Assembly: GCA_964367715.1 (NCBI GenBank)
Contig: CAYIYO010000041.1
Span: forward strand, 1-16,031
Reading direction: 5' to 3'
From: CAYIYO01 sp964367715
GTDB taxonomy: Bacteria > Chlamydiota > Chlamydiia > Chlamydiales > Criblamydiaceae
Length of the DNA: 16,031 bases
Below are positions 6,775 through 14,124 of the stretch, one piece after another. The position numbers and the translations under genes were made by a program. Position 1 is the stretch's first letter; every line of letters begins with the position of its first letter. The notes under the pieces are model-generated. The model was not told the origin of the DNA and did not search any database. It saw nothing but the letters and a program-made list of their open reading frames with translations.

Positions 6775-8343
6775 TTAATAGGGAATCGCCATTTCCATTG
6801 CTTCCAGCGGCGTCTGCACCTGGACGCTACGGAAATTGATTGCTTCCAATAGATGATGCGTCTCGATGGCGGGCGCATTATCTAAATCCGCAATGGTCCG
6901 CGCGACTTTTCTCATCCGATCACACACCCGTGCCGATAGTCCCATCCTTTCCATTGCCTGCTGAAGCACTTCCATGCAGGATGCATCCAATGCGGCTGTC
7001 TCTTTGATTTCGCGCGAAGAAAGCATTGCATTACATTTTGTCGGACCCAACCGCTGCCGCTGCTTTGCGCGTGCTTCTTTGACTCTTAGACGTACGTCAT
7101 GCGAGGACTCTTCGTTGTGCGTTTCGATCATTTCGCTATAGCGCAAGGCAGGGACGTCGATGTGCATGTCGATTCTATCCCACAACGGACCCGAAATTTT
7201 ACTGCGGTACCGATTGATCTGTAAGGGGCTGTCAGTACACCCTTTGTGGGGATGTCCCAAAAATCCGCACGGACACGGATTCATCGCTGCAATGCAAATA
7301 AAGTTAGTTGGAAAGGTGTAATTTCCATTTGCACGACTAATTGTGACATTGCGGTCCTCTAACGGCTGCCGCAAGACCTCTAAAACGGTACGTGAAAACT
7401 CAGGCAACTCATCCAAAAAAAGGATTCCATTGTGGGCTAATGTGACTTCGCCTGGGCGCGGCACGTGGCCACCACCGATAAGGCCTGCGTAGCTGACAGT
7501 ATGGTGAGGAGAGCGAAAAGGTCGCTGTGTCACAAGGGGTTTTCCCTCTTCCAACATTCCTGCAATGGAATGGATACGTGTGACTTCCAACGCCTCTTCA
7601 ATCGTCATCTCGGGCATAATTCCTGTCATGGCCTTTGCCAGCATCGTTTTTCCTGACCCGGGAGGACCAGACATCACAATGTTGTGTCCGCCTGCAGCAG
7701 CAATTTCAAGCGCACGTTTCACATGGGCCTGTCCTCGGATGTCTGCAAAGTCAATGCGAGGGATCTCTTGAATAAGGAGAGGAGATTCTTGTGCAGGAGT
7801 GGAGAGCCCTTTGATACAAGAAGGATCCTTTGCGAATTCCATCGCTTCCTGTAACGATCCAATCGGAATAATCACAACTCCGGGCACCATCGCCGCCTCT
7901 TTCGCGTTTGCAGCGGGAAGGAGTAGTCCTTTCTTTCCAAGCTCCCGCGCTAGCAACGCTGCGCACAATCCTCCCCGCACCGGCCGGGTCGTCCCGCCAA
8001 GTCCCAATTCGCCAATGACGAGATAGTCGTCAAAAAGTGTCGAAGAAGGGAGATGTCCTAACGATTGCATCAGTCCCAACGCAATGGGAAGATCGTACAG
8101 CGCTCCTTCCTTCTTTAGATGACCAGGAGCTAAGTTAATCGTGGCGCGAAAGCAATTCAATGCGCAGCCCGAATTTTTAATCGACGCTAAGACGCGGTCT
8201 TTGGATTCCTTAACTGCCGCGTCGGGGAGGCCCACGATGATTAAACAGCTATCGGATTCCGTCCGAAAGGCATCGATTTCAATTTCGATGGCGATGGCTT
8301 CTAGTCCAATATAAGCAGCAGAGTGAACGCGTGAGAGTGACAT
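6775..8343 (-). CDS. comM: YifB/ComM family AAA+ ATPase (Mg-chelatase-like)
   Basis: The 522-aa protein is full length for YifB/ComM. It has an N-terminal Lon-protease/S5-like domain (about 1-175; includes VGLPDAAVKESKDRV), an AAA+ Mg-chelatase domain with Walker A GPPGSGKT (226-233) and Walker B ILFLDE (307-312), the Cys-containing loop NPCPCGFLGHP (355-365), an arginine-finger region (GPLWDRIDMHIDVP) and a C-terminal helical domain (about 425-515). ComM is a hexameric helicase that drives branch migration of incoming DNA in natural transformation. In species not known to be competent its role is unsettled. ATG at 8343 is the first Met; no strong ribosome binding site is seen. It is divergent from rlmN across 132 AT-rich bases. 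Confidence 0.93.
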   Translation of the reverse strand: MSLSRVHSAAYIGLEAIAIEIEIDAFRTESDSCLIIVGLPDAAVKESKDRVLASIKNSGCALNCFRATINLAPGHLKKEGALYDLPIALGLMQSLGHLPSSTLFDDYLVIGELGLGGTTRPVRGGLCAALLARELGKKGLLLPAANAKEAAMVPGVVIIPIGSLQEAMEFAKDPSCIKGLSTPAQESPLLIQEIPRIDFADIRGQAHVKRALEIAAAGGHNIVMSGPPGSGKTMLAKAMTGIMPEMTIEEALEVTRIHSIAGMLEEGKPLVTQRPFRSPHHTVSYAGLIGGGHVPRPGEVTLAHNGILFLDELPEFSRTVLEVLRQPLEDRNVTISRANGNYTFPTNFICIAAMNPCPCGFLGHPHKGCTDSPLQINRYRSKISGPLWDRIDMHIDVPALRYSEMIETHNEESSHDVRLRVKEARAKQRQRLGPTKCNAMLSSREIKETAALDASCMEVLQQAMERMGLSARVCDRMRKVARTIADLDNAPAIETHHLLEAINFRSVQVQTPLEAMEMAIPY

Positions 8344-8475
8344 AGTAAATTAAACTTTTGTTTTTTGAAATGAGAGGTAAATCTACAATAAAAAAATTTA
8401 TTATGCACGAAAATAATCGATTTTTATGAGGTTGTGAGATATAATATAATATATAAATAATTATTTTAGAAGTGT
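8344..8475. promoter_or_regulatory. Divergent promoter region between comM and rlmN
   Basis: This very AT-rich spacer holds two overlapping TATAAT hexamers (8440-8445 and 8445-8450) on the plus strand that could serve rlmN, giving a leader of about 20-30 bases. No good -35 hexamer is present. AGAAG (about 8468-8472) may be a close-spaced ribosome binding site. No clear comM promoter could be picked out. Confidence 0.4.
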
Positions 8476-9597
8476 ATGGAAACAAAACGTTACGCATTAG
8501 ATTTGTCGGAAGAAGACTGGATCACTTGGTTCAAAGAAAAGGGCGGAAAATCCTTTGCTGCAAAGGGAGTACGCGTCTGGCTTTTTAAGCACCATGTGTT
8601 GGATCCGCTTCAATTCACAAATCTCTCTTTGCCAATCCGCGAAGCACTCGCAAACGAATTCCACTGGCACCTCCCAGAAATCGACTGTATGCTCCATTCC
8701 ATCGACGATAGCGAAAAGATGCTACTCAAAGCAAAAGATGGCCTGTTCACGGAATGCGTATTGATGACATCCGAAAATCGCGTCACATTATGCGTGAGCT
8801 GCCAAGTGGGTTGCCGCATGGGCTGCACCTTCTGTCAAACAGGGAAGATGGGATTTGCCCGCAACCTCACTTCTGGTGAAATCTTAGCACAGCTTGTCCT
8901 GGGGAATCGCCGTCTCGCTGAACGCGGTCTTGAGAGGAAAATCACCAATATCGTTTTTATGGGGATGGGCGAGCCACTCGACAACTACGACCATGTTGTT
9001 GACGCCTGCCGCGCAATGCTCGACCCTTTGCTCTTCGGCCTATCAAAGAGCCGCGTCACTGTATCAACCTCAGGATTGGTTCCAGAAATTCGTCGCCTTG
9101 GAAAAGACCTTCCTGTTCGACTCGCCATCTCCCTCCATTCTGCCGACGAAGAGCAGCGCAGCGGAATGATGCCGATCAACAAAAAATATTCTCTCGCAAC
9201 TCTTAAAGAAGCTCTTCTCGACTACCCTATCAATAGTCGCCATGGCATCACTTTCGAGTATGTGATGATCAAAGGAATCAACGACTCCATCCTCCACGCC
9301 AAAAAGTTAGTGAAATTTCTTCACGGCCTCAAAGCGAAAGTAAATTTGATCCCGATGAATCCGCATCCAGGGAATCCGATGGCGGCAAGTGAAGAACTCT
9401 CTCTTCGCACGTTCCAACAATATTTGTCCGATCGCTCAATCCCTGCTCCTGTCCGCTACAGCCGTGGCCAGGACGTCAGTGCAGCATGCGGACAGCTCGC
9501 AGCGAAGCGCCAGACGGAGCTCCAGACGGATCCCCGACATGTCGCTGCCGCACGCCGTAGCGAACGCCGCAACTCTTCGCTGAATATCCTCCAATAA
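8476..9597 (+). CDS. rlmN: Dual-specificity 23S rRNA/tRNA adenine-C2 methyltransferase (radical SAM)
   Basis: The 373-aa protein has the RlmN radical-SAM signature Cx3Cx2C at C113, C117 and C120, which holds the [4Fe-4S] cluster. The preceding LCVSC supplies C106, equivalent to the second catalytic Cys (E. coli C118). GQDVSAACGQL carries C338, the Cys that becomes methylated (E. coli C355). Other family blocks are MGMGEPLDNYD (162-172), LAISLHSADEEQR and VNLIPMNPHPGNP. The enzyme methylates C2 of A2503 in 23S rRNA and A37 in some tRNAs. The related resistance methyltransferase Cfr is unlikely, given the AACGQL tail and the chromosomal context. The C-terminus carries a basic tail of about 25 residues. 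eno follows 69 bases later on the same strand. Confidence 0.94.
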   Translation: METKRYALDLSEEDWITWFKEKGGKSFAAKGVRVWLFKHHVLDPLQFTNLSLPIREALANEFHWHLPEIDCMLHSIDDSEKMLLKAKDGLFTECVLMTSENRVTLCVSCQVGCRMGCTFCQTGKMGFARNLTSGEILAQLVLGNRRLAERGLERKITNIVFMGMGEPLDNYDHVVDACRAMLDPLLFGLSKSRVTVSTSGLVPEIRRLGKDLPVRLAISLHSADEEQRSGMMPINKKYSLATLKEALLDYPINSRHGITFEYVMIKGINDSILHAKKLVKFLHGLKAKVNLIPMNPHPGNPMAASEELSLRTFQQYLSDRSIPAPVRYSRGQDVSAACGQLAAKRQTELQTDPRHVAAARRSERRNSSLNILQ

Positions 9598-9625
9598 TTC
9601 TTGTGGAGAATGTCTTTCCTTCTTA

Positions 9626-9642
9626 ACCTTAAATTTTAAGGT
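9626..9642. promoter_or_regulatory. Perfect inverted repeat upstream of eno
   Basis: ACCTTAAATTTTAAGGT is an 8-bp inverted repeat with a single central base, 25 bases before the eno start. It could be an operator or part of the promoter region. It is too AT-rich to be a convincing terminator for rlmN. AGAGG at 9656-9660 is the eno ribosome binding site. Confidence 0.3.
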
Positions 9643-9666
9643 ATTGATCCATAAAAGAGGTTTCTA

Positions 9667-10974
9667 ATGGCAATTATCCGCTCTGTCCACGCGATGGAAG
9701 TGCTCGACTCTCGAGGAAATCCTACTGTAAAAGTCACAGTAAAAGCAGATCAAAATATCGTTGCCGAAGCGTTTGTTCCGTCCGGCGCCTCGACAGGGGA
9801 ACATGAAGCGGTCGAATTGCGCGATAGGGATCCCACACGCTACGGCGGAAAAGGCGTCTTGCGCGCTGTTGAAAATGTGAACGGTCCAATTGCCGACATT
9901 TTAGTCGGACAGGATGTATTCGATCAAGAACGCCTCGATATCGCACTTTTGAAGGCCGATGGAACATCCAATAAGGGACGTTTTGGAGCCAATGCAATTC
10001 TAGGAGCCTCCTTAGCAATCGCCCGTGCCGGAGCCGTCGCCGCGGGCTTGCCGCTTTATCGCTACATTGGCGGAACACACGCGTACATGTTGCCATGTCC
10101 GATGATGAACATCATCAATGGCGGAGCGCATGCAGATAATTCTCTTGATTTTCAGGAGTTTATGATTCGTCCAGTCGGAGCTCCTACCTTTCGTGAAGCA
10201 GTGCGTATGGGATCCGAAATCTTTCATACACTCAAAGTGTTGTTGAAGGAGAAAGGGCAGATCACTGCGGTCGGCGACGAAGGCGGATTCGCTCCTAATC
10301 TGTCTTCTAATGAAGAAGCGCTAGAAATCATTTTACAGGCCATCGAAAAAGCAGGATACCGTCCTGGCGAAGAAGTCACACTGGCTCTTGACTGCGCCGC
10401 GACAGAATTTTATGATAAATCTTCCGGCCGCTACATCGAAAAGAAAAAAAAGAAAGCGAAGCTTAAATACGAAGAGCGCACAGCAGAAGAGCAAGTACTC
10501 TATCTAAAAGGTCTTTGTGCAAAATATCCGATTGACTCCATCGAAGACGCATTAGATGAAAACGATTGGGACGGATGGCGCATCCTAACCCAAATGCTGG
10601 GACAATCAACTCAAATTGTCGGAGACGACCTTTTTGTCACAAATCCGAAGTTTCTGTGCCGTGGAATCGAAAAAGGAATCGCGAATAGTATCCTTGTGAA
10701 AGTCAACCAGATCGGAACCCTAACAGAAACATTAGAAACGGTGCGCCTCGCCCATACATATGGATATAGCGCGGTCATTTCTCATCGCTCCGGAGAGACG
10801 GAAGATGCCTTCATCGCCGACATCGCGGTCGGGATAAATGCCGGGCAAATCAAGACGGGCTCCCTGAGTCGGACCGATCGGATCGCTAAGTACAATCGGT
10901 TGCTTGCCATCGAAGCGGAGCTAGGCCCCATTGCCCGCTATTACGACAGCAACAAGCATACGCGTCCGCGTTGA
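9667..10974 (+). CDS. eno: Enolase (phosphopyruvate hydratase)
   Basis: The 435-aa enzyme interconverts 2-phosphoglycerate and phosphoenolpyruvate in glycolysis. Catalytic and metal residues are all visible: loop SGASTG (39-44), H155, E164, E205 (GDEGGFAP), metal ligands D242, E293 and D320, catalytic K345 (LVKVNQIG), SHRSGETED (372-380) and K396. Length matches the bacterial family (about 430). ATG at 9667 follows AGAGG by 6 bases. One oddity is a very Lys-rich stretch at about 259-267, just before the segment EERTAEEQV that leads to the SIED metal ligand. It is probably a surface loop. Spacing of 69 bases from rlmN allows either readthrough or its own promoter. Confidence 0.97.
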   Translation: MAIIRSVHAMEVLDSRGNPTVKVTVKADQNIVAEAFVPSGASTGEHEAVELRDRDPTRYGGKGVLRAVENVNGPIADILVGQDVFDQERLDIALLKADGTSNKGRFGANAILGASLAIARAGAVAAGLPLYRYIGGTHAYMLPCPMMNIINGGAHADNSLDFQEFMIRPVGAPTFREAVRMGSEIFHTLKVLLKEKGQITAVGDEGGFAPNLSSNEEALEIILQAIEKAGYRPGEEVTLALDCAATEFYDKSSGRYIEKKKKKAKLKYEERTAEEQVLYLKGLCAKYPIDSIEDALDENDWDGWRILTQMLGQSTQIVGDDLFVTNPKFLCRGIEKGIANSILVKVNQIGTLTETLETVRLAHTYGYSAVISHRSGETEDAFIADIAVGINAGQIKTGSLSRTDRIAKYNRLLAIEAELGPIARYYDSNKHTRPR

Positions 10975-11001
10975 CTTGATCTGCGACCCGATTTTCTATC
11001 T

Positions 11002-11165
11002 TATACACAAGTGAATTCAAAAATTAGCTTTTTAAGCATGTCAAAGCCCCGGGATTTACCGATCGAAAGTCGGTTCATATTGTTAATATTAAACGACTTT
11101 CGATCGGTGAATCGCGGGAGCTTTCACATCGCTTAAAAACCGATTCTTGATTTCACTTGTGTATA
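11002..11165. mobile_element. MITE-like 164-bp imperfect palindrome
   Basis: Two arms of about 75-80 bases are reverse complements with roughly 80 percent identity around a 3-base centre (about 11082-11084). The ends match exactly for 14 bases (TATACACAAGTGAA and its complement). The innermost strong stem is 15 bp perfect (ACCGATCGAAAGTCG at 11058-11072 against 11094-11108). Size, full-length dyad symmetry and conserved tips fit a miniature inverted-repeat transposable element. The outermost TA pairs could be the TA target duplication of an IS630/Tc1-type element (inference). Transcribed, it would form a long hairpin just after eno and could end the eno message. No transposase is nearby. Confidence 0.65.
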
Positions 11166-11221
11166 CCTACGGCCTCGACTTTTTTTATAAAAAGGGGGGG
11201 GTATTCTTATTTTAAAATATT

Positions 11222-11230
11222 TGGTATAAT
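11222..11230 (+). promoter_or_regulatory. Extended -10 promoter of the 133-aa orphan
   Basis: TGGTATAAT gives an exact TATAAT at 11225-11230 with the extended TGn element. The -35 window (about 11202-11207) is poor, which is compatible with extended -10 promoters. It lies just downstream of the G8 tract. The predicted leader is about 30 bases. Confidence 0.55.
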
Positions 11231-11266
11231 GAAATAAGAGAGCAACCCCTTCAGCAATGAGGTCTT

Positions 11267-11668
11267 ATGGAACGCTGCCCGATCGTCCTATTCGGCGAGG
11301 CTGAAAAAGGCGACTACCAAAAAGCGTATTATTGCCAAACCCTACCCGAGCTTGTCGATATCTTAGGGCATCCACCCGAAGACAGTCGCGGACTTTTTTA
11401 TGCCATTCAGGCGCTGCTCTATCAACACGATCTTTTCTTTTTTCGAGTCAAAGAGGAAGGTTATAGTCTATCCGATTACATGTATGGATTTCGTCTACTC
11501 GAAAGAAAAGATTTGTTTGAGCAAATTGTTGCGATTGCTTTGCCGGGAGTGGGAGATCGAGAAATCATTAATGCCGTTGTCCCTGTCTGCGAAAGTCACA
11601 ATAGTGTGATGATCACTTCTGAACCGGATTTGTTTGATTATTTAACTGCAAAAAAAGCTCGGATGTAA
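11267..11668 (+). CDS. Conserved-looking hypothetical protein, 133 aa
   Basis: This 133-aa soluble protein is not recognised. It begins MERCPIVLFGEAEKGDY, alternates short beta-like strands (IVLFGEA, QIVAIALPG, SVMITSE) with helices (AIQALLYQHDLFFF, YMYGFRLLERKD), and has no membrane helix, signal peptide or nucleotide-binding motif. Amino acid composition is balanced and the gene has a good ribosome binding site (GAGG, 4 bases from the ATG) and an extended -10 promoter, so it is very likely real. Its last 56 bases overlap the end of a convergent minus-strand frame. The upstream element and G8 tract make its expression worth attention. No function can be inferred from the neighbours. Confidence 0.75.
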   Translation: MERCPIVLFGEAEKGDYQKAYYCQTLPELVDILGHPPEDSRGLFYAIQALLYQHDLFFFRVKEEGYSLSDYMYGFRLLERKDLFEQIVAIALPGVGDREIINAVVPVCESHNSVMITSEPDLFDYLTAKKARM

Positions 11669-11993
11669 GAGCAGTGATCGTCGCATCGGAAGCAAATGTT
11701 TCTGCGGGAACGTTTCCATCTCCTGGGCTATTACCAATAATTTGTTGGCATCTGTTGCGTATGCGTAAAGGTAAAAGTTCTTCGGTCCCTAGAGGAATAG
11801 TGTTAACAATATTTTTTTTGAAATATTCTTGTGTATTATTTTTATTTTCCGATGTGTCGTGGTTGTATTTCCCAACAAAAATTTCTAGTGTTTTTTTATT
11901 AATGGCGTTGAGTTTTAGAACGGGATCTTGGGGGGTGTCTATATAAGCAATACTATATGCGCTCGTTGTATAGACCTGTAGAGGTTTTGTCAT
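11613..11993 (-). CDS. Hypothetical protein, 126 aa, downstream of peroxiredoxin
   Basis: The frame starts with ATG two bases after the peroxiredoxin stop, which suggests translational coupling; no strong ribosome binding site is present. The product is hydrophilic, rich in Asn and Thr, and has no recognisable domain, signal or membrane segment. It opens MTKPLQVYTTSAYSIAYIDT and is followed by strand-like repeats of hydrophobic residues. Its end overlaps the convergent 133-aa gene by 56 bases. A plus-strand frame across the same bases (11674-11946, GTG start, hydrophobic product) is an alternative. I prefer the minus frame because of the tight junction with the peroxiredoxin gene. I do not recognise it and it could be non-coding. 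Confidence 0.5.
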   Translation of the reverse strand: MTKPLQVYTTSAYSIAYIDTPQDPVLKLNAINKKTLEIFVGKYNHDTSENKNNTQEYFKKNIVNTIPLGTEELLPLRIRNRCQQIIGNSPGDGNVPAETFASDATITALTSELFLQLNNQTNPVQK

Positions 11994-11995
11994 TT

Positions 11996-12583
11996 TTACG
12001 CTTGGTGGCAGTACTGTTCAAGACCATGCTGGGTAGGCTTCATCGTGCGTGCGCCTTTGCTCCAGTTTGCAGGGCAAACTTCGCCGTGCTGTTCAAAATG
12101 TTGGAGTGCATCAATGGTGCGCAATACTTCAGAAACAGAGCGTCCGATTGGTAAATCATTGATCACTTGATGACGAACAACCCCTTCTTTATCCAATAGA
12201 AATAAGCCGCGATACGCGATTCCCTCTTTTGGATGCAGGACGCCGTACTCTTGGCTGATGGTTTTATTAATGTCCGAAACAAGAGGATAGTCGACTCCTT
12301 GGATTCCACCCTTAACTTTGGGTGTGTTGAGCCATGCAAGGTGAGAATAGACGCTATCTGTCGAACATCCGATGAGCTGTGTATTTCTTTTCTCGAACTC
12401 TTCTAAAAGGTCTTGAAAGGCATGTAGCTCTGTCGGGCAAACGAATGTGAAATTTAAGGGATAGAAAAAAAGAACAACATATTTGCCACGGAAATTGTGC
12501 AGATTAAAATCGTTTACAACGTTGCCATTAATAACGGCTTTTGCATCAATTGTAGGCGCATGTTTTCCGATCAGATTTGCCAT
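11996..12583 (-). CDS. ahpC: Typical 2-Cys peroxiredoxin (AhpC/Prx1 type)
   Basis: The 195-aa enzyme reduces hydrogen peroxide and organic hydroperoxides in the cytosol. The peroxidatic site PLNFTFVCP contains P42, T46 and C49, with R125 as the fourth active-site residue. The resolving Cys is C170 (GEVCPANW). The loop KGGIQG resembles the GGLG region, but the C-terminal YF motif of peroxide-sensitive enzymes is absent (the end is QYCHQA), so a robust form is predicted. ATG at 12583 is chosen over an in-frame upstream start at 12607 because AGGA sits 8 bases before it and MANLIGKHAP matches the family N-terminus. It lies 66 bases after the hydrolase gene and 2 bases before a small orphan. The symbol is by family resemblance; the reductase partner is not in the window. 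Confidence 0.93.
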   Translation of the reverse strand: MANLIGKHAPTIDAKAVINGNVVNDFNLHNFRGKYVVLFFYPLNFTFVCPTELHAFQDLLEEFEKRNTQLIGCSTDSVYSHLAWLNTPKVKGGIQGVDYPLVSDINKTISQEYGVLHPKEGIAYRGLFLLDKEGVVRHQVINDLPIGRSVSEVLRTIDALQHFEQHGEVCPANWSKGARTMKPTQHGLEQYCHQA

Positions 12584-12615
12584 GAGAACCATCCTTAATA
12601 ATTTCAATAAAAATA

Positions 12616-12644
12616 AAAATAACCGGAATTGTATTATTTTTCAA
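12616..12644 (-). promoter_or_regulatory. Possible promoter of the peroxiredoxin gene
   Basis: On the minus strand TTGAAA (12639-12644; 5 of 6) is followed after 17 bases by TATTTT (12616-12621; 4 of 6). It would give a leader of about 25 bases containing AAGGA. This would allow peroxiredoxin to be expressed separately from the upstream hydrolase gene. Confidence 0.35.
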
Positions 12645-12649
12645 TGAGA

Positions 12650-13291
12650 TTAATCGTCCCCAAAACGTTCACGTGCACGAGACAGCCAAGACTGCTCATC
12701 TTCGATCGTCGTGCTAGGGCCATGTCCGGGAAAGACCTGCGTTTCGGAAGGGAGCTGCGCAAGTTTTTCTAAAGAGGTCCACATCAATTCAGGCTGCGCC
12801 GTTGGAAAAGAGATATTTCCCATACTGTCTTTGAAAAGAGTGTCTCCACTAATCAATATTTTTTCTTTTTCATTATAAAGGCAGATGCCTCCTGGAGTGT
12901 GTCCGGGAGTATGAATGACCACGAAAGATAAATTGCCGCACGTCACAGAGTCTCCTTCGGCAAGAAGAAGATCCGGAGTCGCCCCGCGAATATTCATCCA
13001 GCAAGGAAGGTTATCGCTGCCGGGTGCAATGAGATTGTAGGCATCAAGAGAGTGAATAGCGACCGGAATATGTAATTGTTCTTTGAGTAGAGCGACATCA
13101 CCGATATGATCCCAATGGCTATGAGTGAGTACGATTTGAATGGGGGTTAATCCTTCTTTTTTCAAAGTGCTGACGATAGCGACTCCACTCTCCACGCCCG
13201 GATCGATGATCAGTGCTTGTTTTGTTTGTGGGCAGCCGATGATGTATGCATTGGTTGCAAAAGGACCGGAAGGAAGAGCTTTAATGATCAT
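12650..13291 (-). CDS. Metallo-beta-lactamase-fold hydrolase (glyoxalase II-like)
   Basis: The 213-aa protein has the full dinuclear metal site of the family: THSHWDH (H57, H59, D61, H62), H131 (TPGHTPGG), D150 (SGDTLF) and H190 (FPGHG). This short form, beginning with a strand-rich segment and IIDPG, matches the YcbL/glyoxalase II-like group that cleaves thioesters such as S-lactoylglutathione. The glutathione-binding C-terminal domain of true GloB is missing, so the substrate is uncertain. The ATG overlaps the stop of the DUF4239 gene by four bases (ATGA), implying translational coupling. No frameshift or missing ligand is seen. Confidence 0.9.
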   Translation of the reverse strand: MIIKALPSGPFATNAYIIGCPQTKQALIIDPGVESGVAIVSTLKKEGLTPIQIVLTHSHWDHIGDVALLKEQLHIPVAIHSLDAYNLIAPGSDNLPCWMNIRGATPDLLLAEGDSVTCGNLSFVVIHTPGHTPGGICLYNEKEKILISGDTLFKDSMGNISFPTAQPELMWTSLEKLAQLPSETQVFPGHGPSTTIEDEQSWLSRARERFGDD

Positions 13292-14094
13292 GGAAAAAGA
13301 GGGGGTTCGGTTCTCTCAAAAGAGGTGATGACACTTTTTAATGCTTCGGGTTGGATGTTGACTTCACCTTTGAAGGCAGTGTCCAACGAGTAAATTAAGA
13401 ATAACAGAAACGCCGTTGTTGCCGCAAGGATAGATGCCATCAAAAGATGAGTGATAAGGCTGTCTAAAGAAAAAAACCAAATAAATGCGACAACGATCAA
13501 TCCGCCCATAATCAAAAAGGTCCACATTTCATCGCCCAAGGACTCTTTAGTGCCCATCAACCGTGCGAGGCGAACGTCAAGAAGAAGATTTAATTTGGTG
13601 ATCGAAAGAGAATACCACAGTTCTTGTTTTTTGTTGGCGATTGTGACCTGGTAGTAGCTGGTCCAGATGTTTTTTAAGGCTTGAATTGTTTCAGGACTGT
13701 CTTGTCCTTTAGCCATTAAGTTCCACTCTTGATCGACAATGCTATTTCCATATTTTTCAATAGCCACACGAATGGTATCTTTGTCTTTATCTGAAAAAAT
13801 TGCCGCGTCACGATAGAGTTCTGCTAAATAGCTTGCTTCCACTTGTGTGACTTCTTTGATTTTGTCAAAACGCTGCTGAACGTTGACGACGGTGAAGCCT
13901 AAAAGCACTGCATATAAAACACCAAGATTTGCAAAGACGAAGCCGGCGACATCATGGTGCGCTTTTAGATTTTTGCGTTGAACGATGGCTCTAACGCTGA
14001 TAATTCCAACGATAGTAAATAGCACGAATATGGCGACAGCTGTAGCAGCTCCGATCATCCACGGCAACTTTTCTATGTATTCAATTAATCCCAT
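13288..14094 (-). CDS. DUF4239 (bestrophin-like) membrane protein
   Basis: The 268-aa protein has four predicted membrane helices in two pairs (about 14-36, 50-72, 192-209, 213-236), flanking a soluble helical segment (about 73-190). GFVFANLGVLYAVLLGFTV and the late LDTAFKGEVNIQPEAL block are typical of DUF4239, a family with bestrophin-like topology and no established function; a channel role has been suggested by analogy only. It starts with ATG 30 bases after the upstream gene and overlaps the downstream hydrolase start by four bases, so it belongs to the same transcription unit. Confidence 0.85.
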   Translation of the reverse strand: MGLIEYIEKLPWMIGAATAVAIFVLFTIVGIISVRAIVQRKNLKAHHDVAGFVFANLGVLYAVLLGFTVVNVQQRFDKIKEVTQVEASYLAELYRDAAIFSDKDKDTIRVAIEKYGNSIVDQEWNLMAKGQDSPETIQALKNIWTSYYQVTIANKKQELWYSLSITKLNLLLDVRLARLMGTKESLGDEMWTFLIMGGLIVVAFIWFFSLDSLITHLLMASILAATTAFLLFLIYSLDTAFKGEVNIQPEALKSVITSFERTEPPLFP

Positions 14095-14124
14095 GTTTTT
14101 ATGTGTAGCAGATCCCCTCTCTTT

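Larger units (their letters stand above)
10975..11266. other. Intergenic region with palindromic element, G8 tract and promoter
   Basis: The 292-base spacer between eno and the 133-aa orphan contains no plausible gene. From left to right it holds a 164-bp imperfect palindrome (11002-11165), a short CTTTTTTTATAAAAAG symmetry (about 11179-11194), eight consecutive Gs (11194-11201) and an extended -10 promoter (11222-11230). GAGG at 11259-11262 is the ribosome binding site for the ATG at 11267. Confidence 0.8.

Noticed and set aside
9734..10096. 120-codon minus-strand open frame inside eno
   Set aside because: It is fully covered by the enolase reading frame, is Arg-rich as expected for an antisense shadow, and has no ribosome binding site.
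11674..11946. Plus-strand hydrophobic frame of 90 codons just after the 133-aa gene
   Set aside because: It is antisense to the better-placed minus-strand frame that abuts the peroxiredoxin gene; hydrophobicity is what the complement of a hydrophilic gene gives. Not fully excluded.
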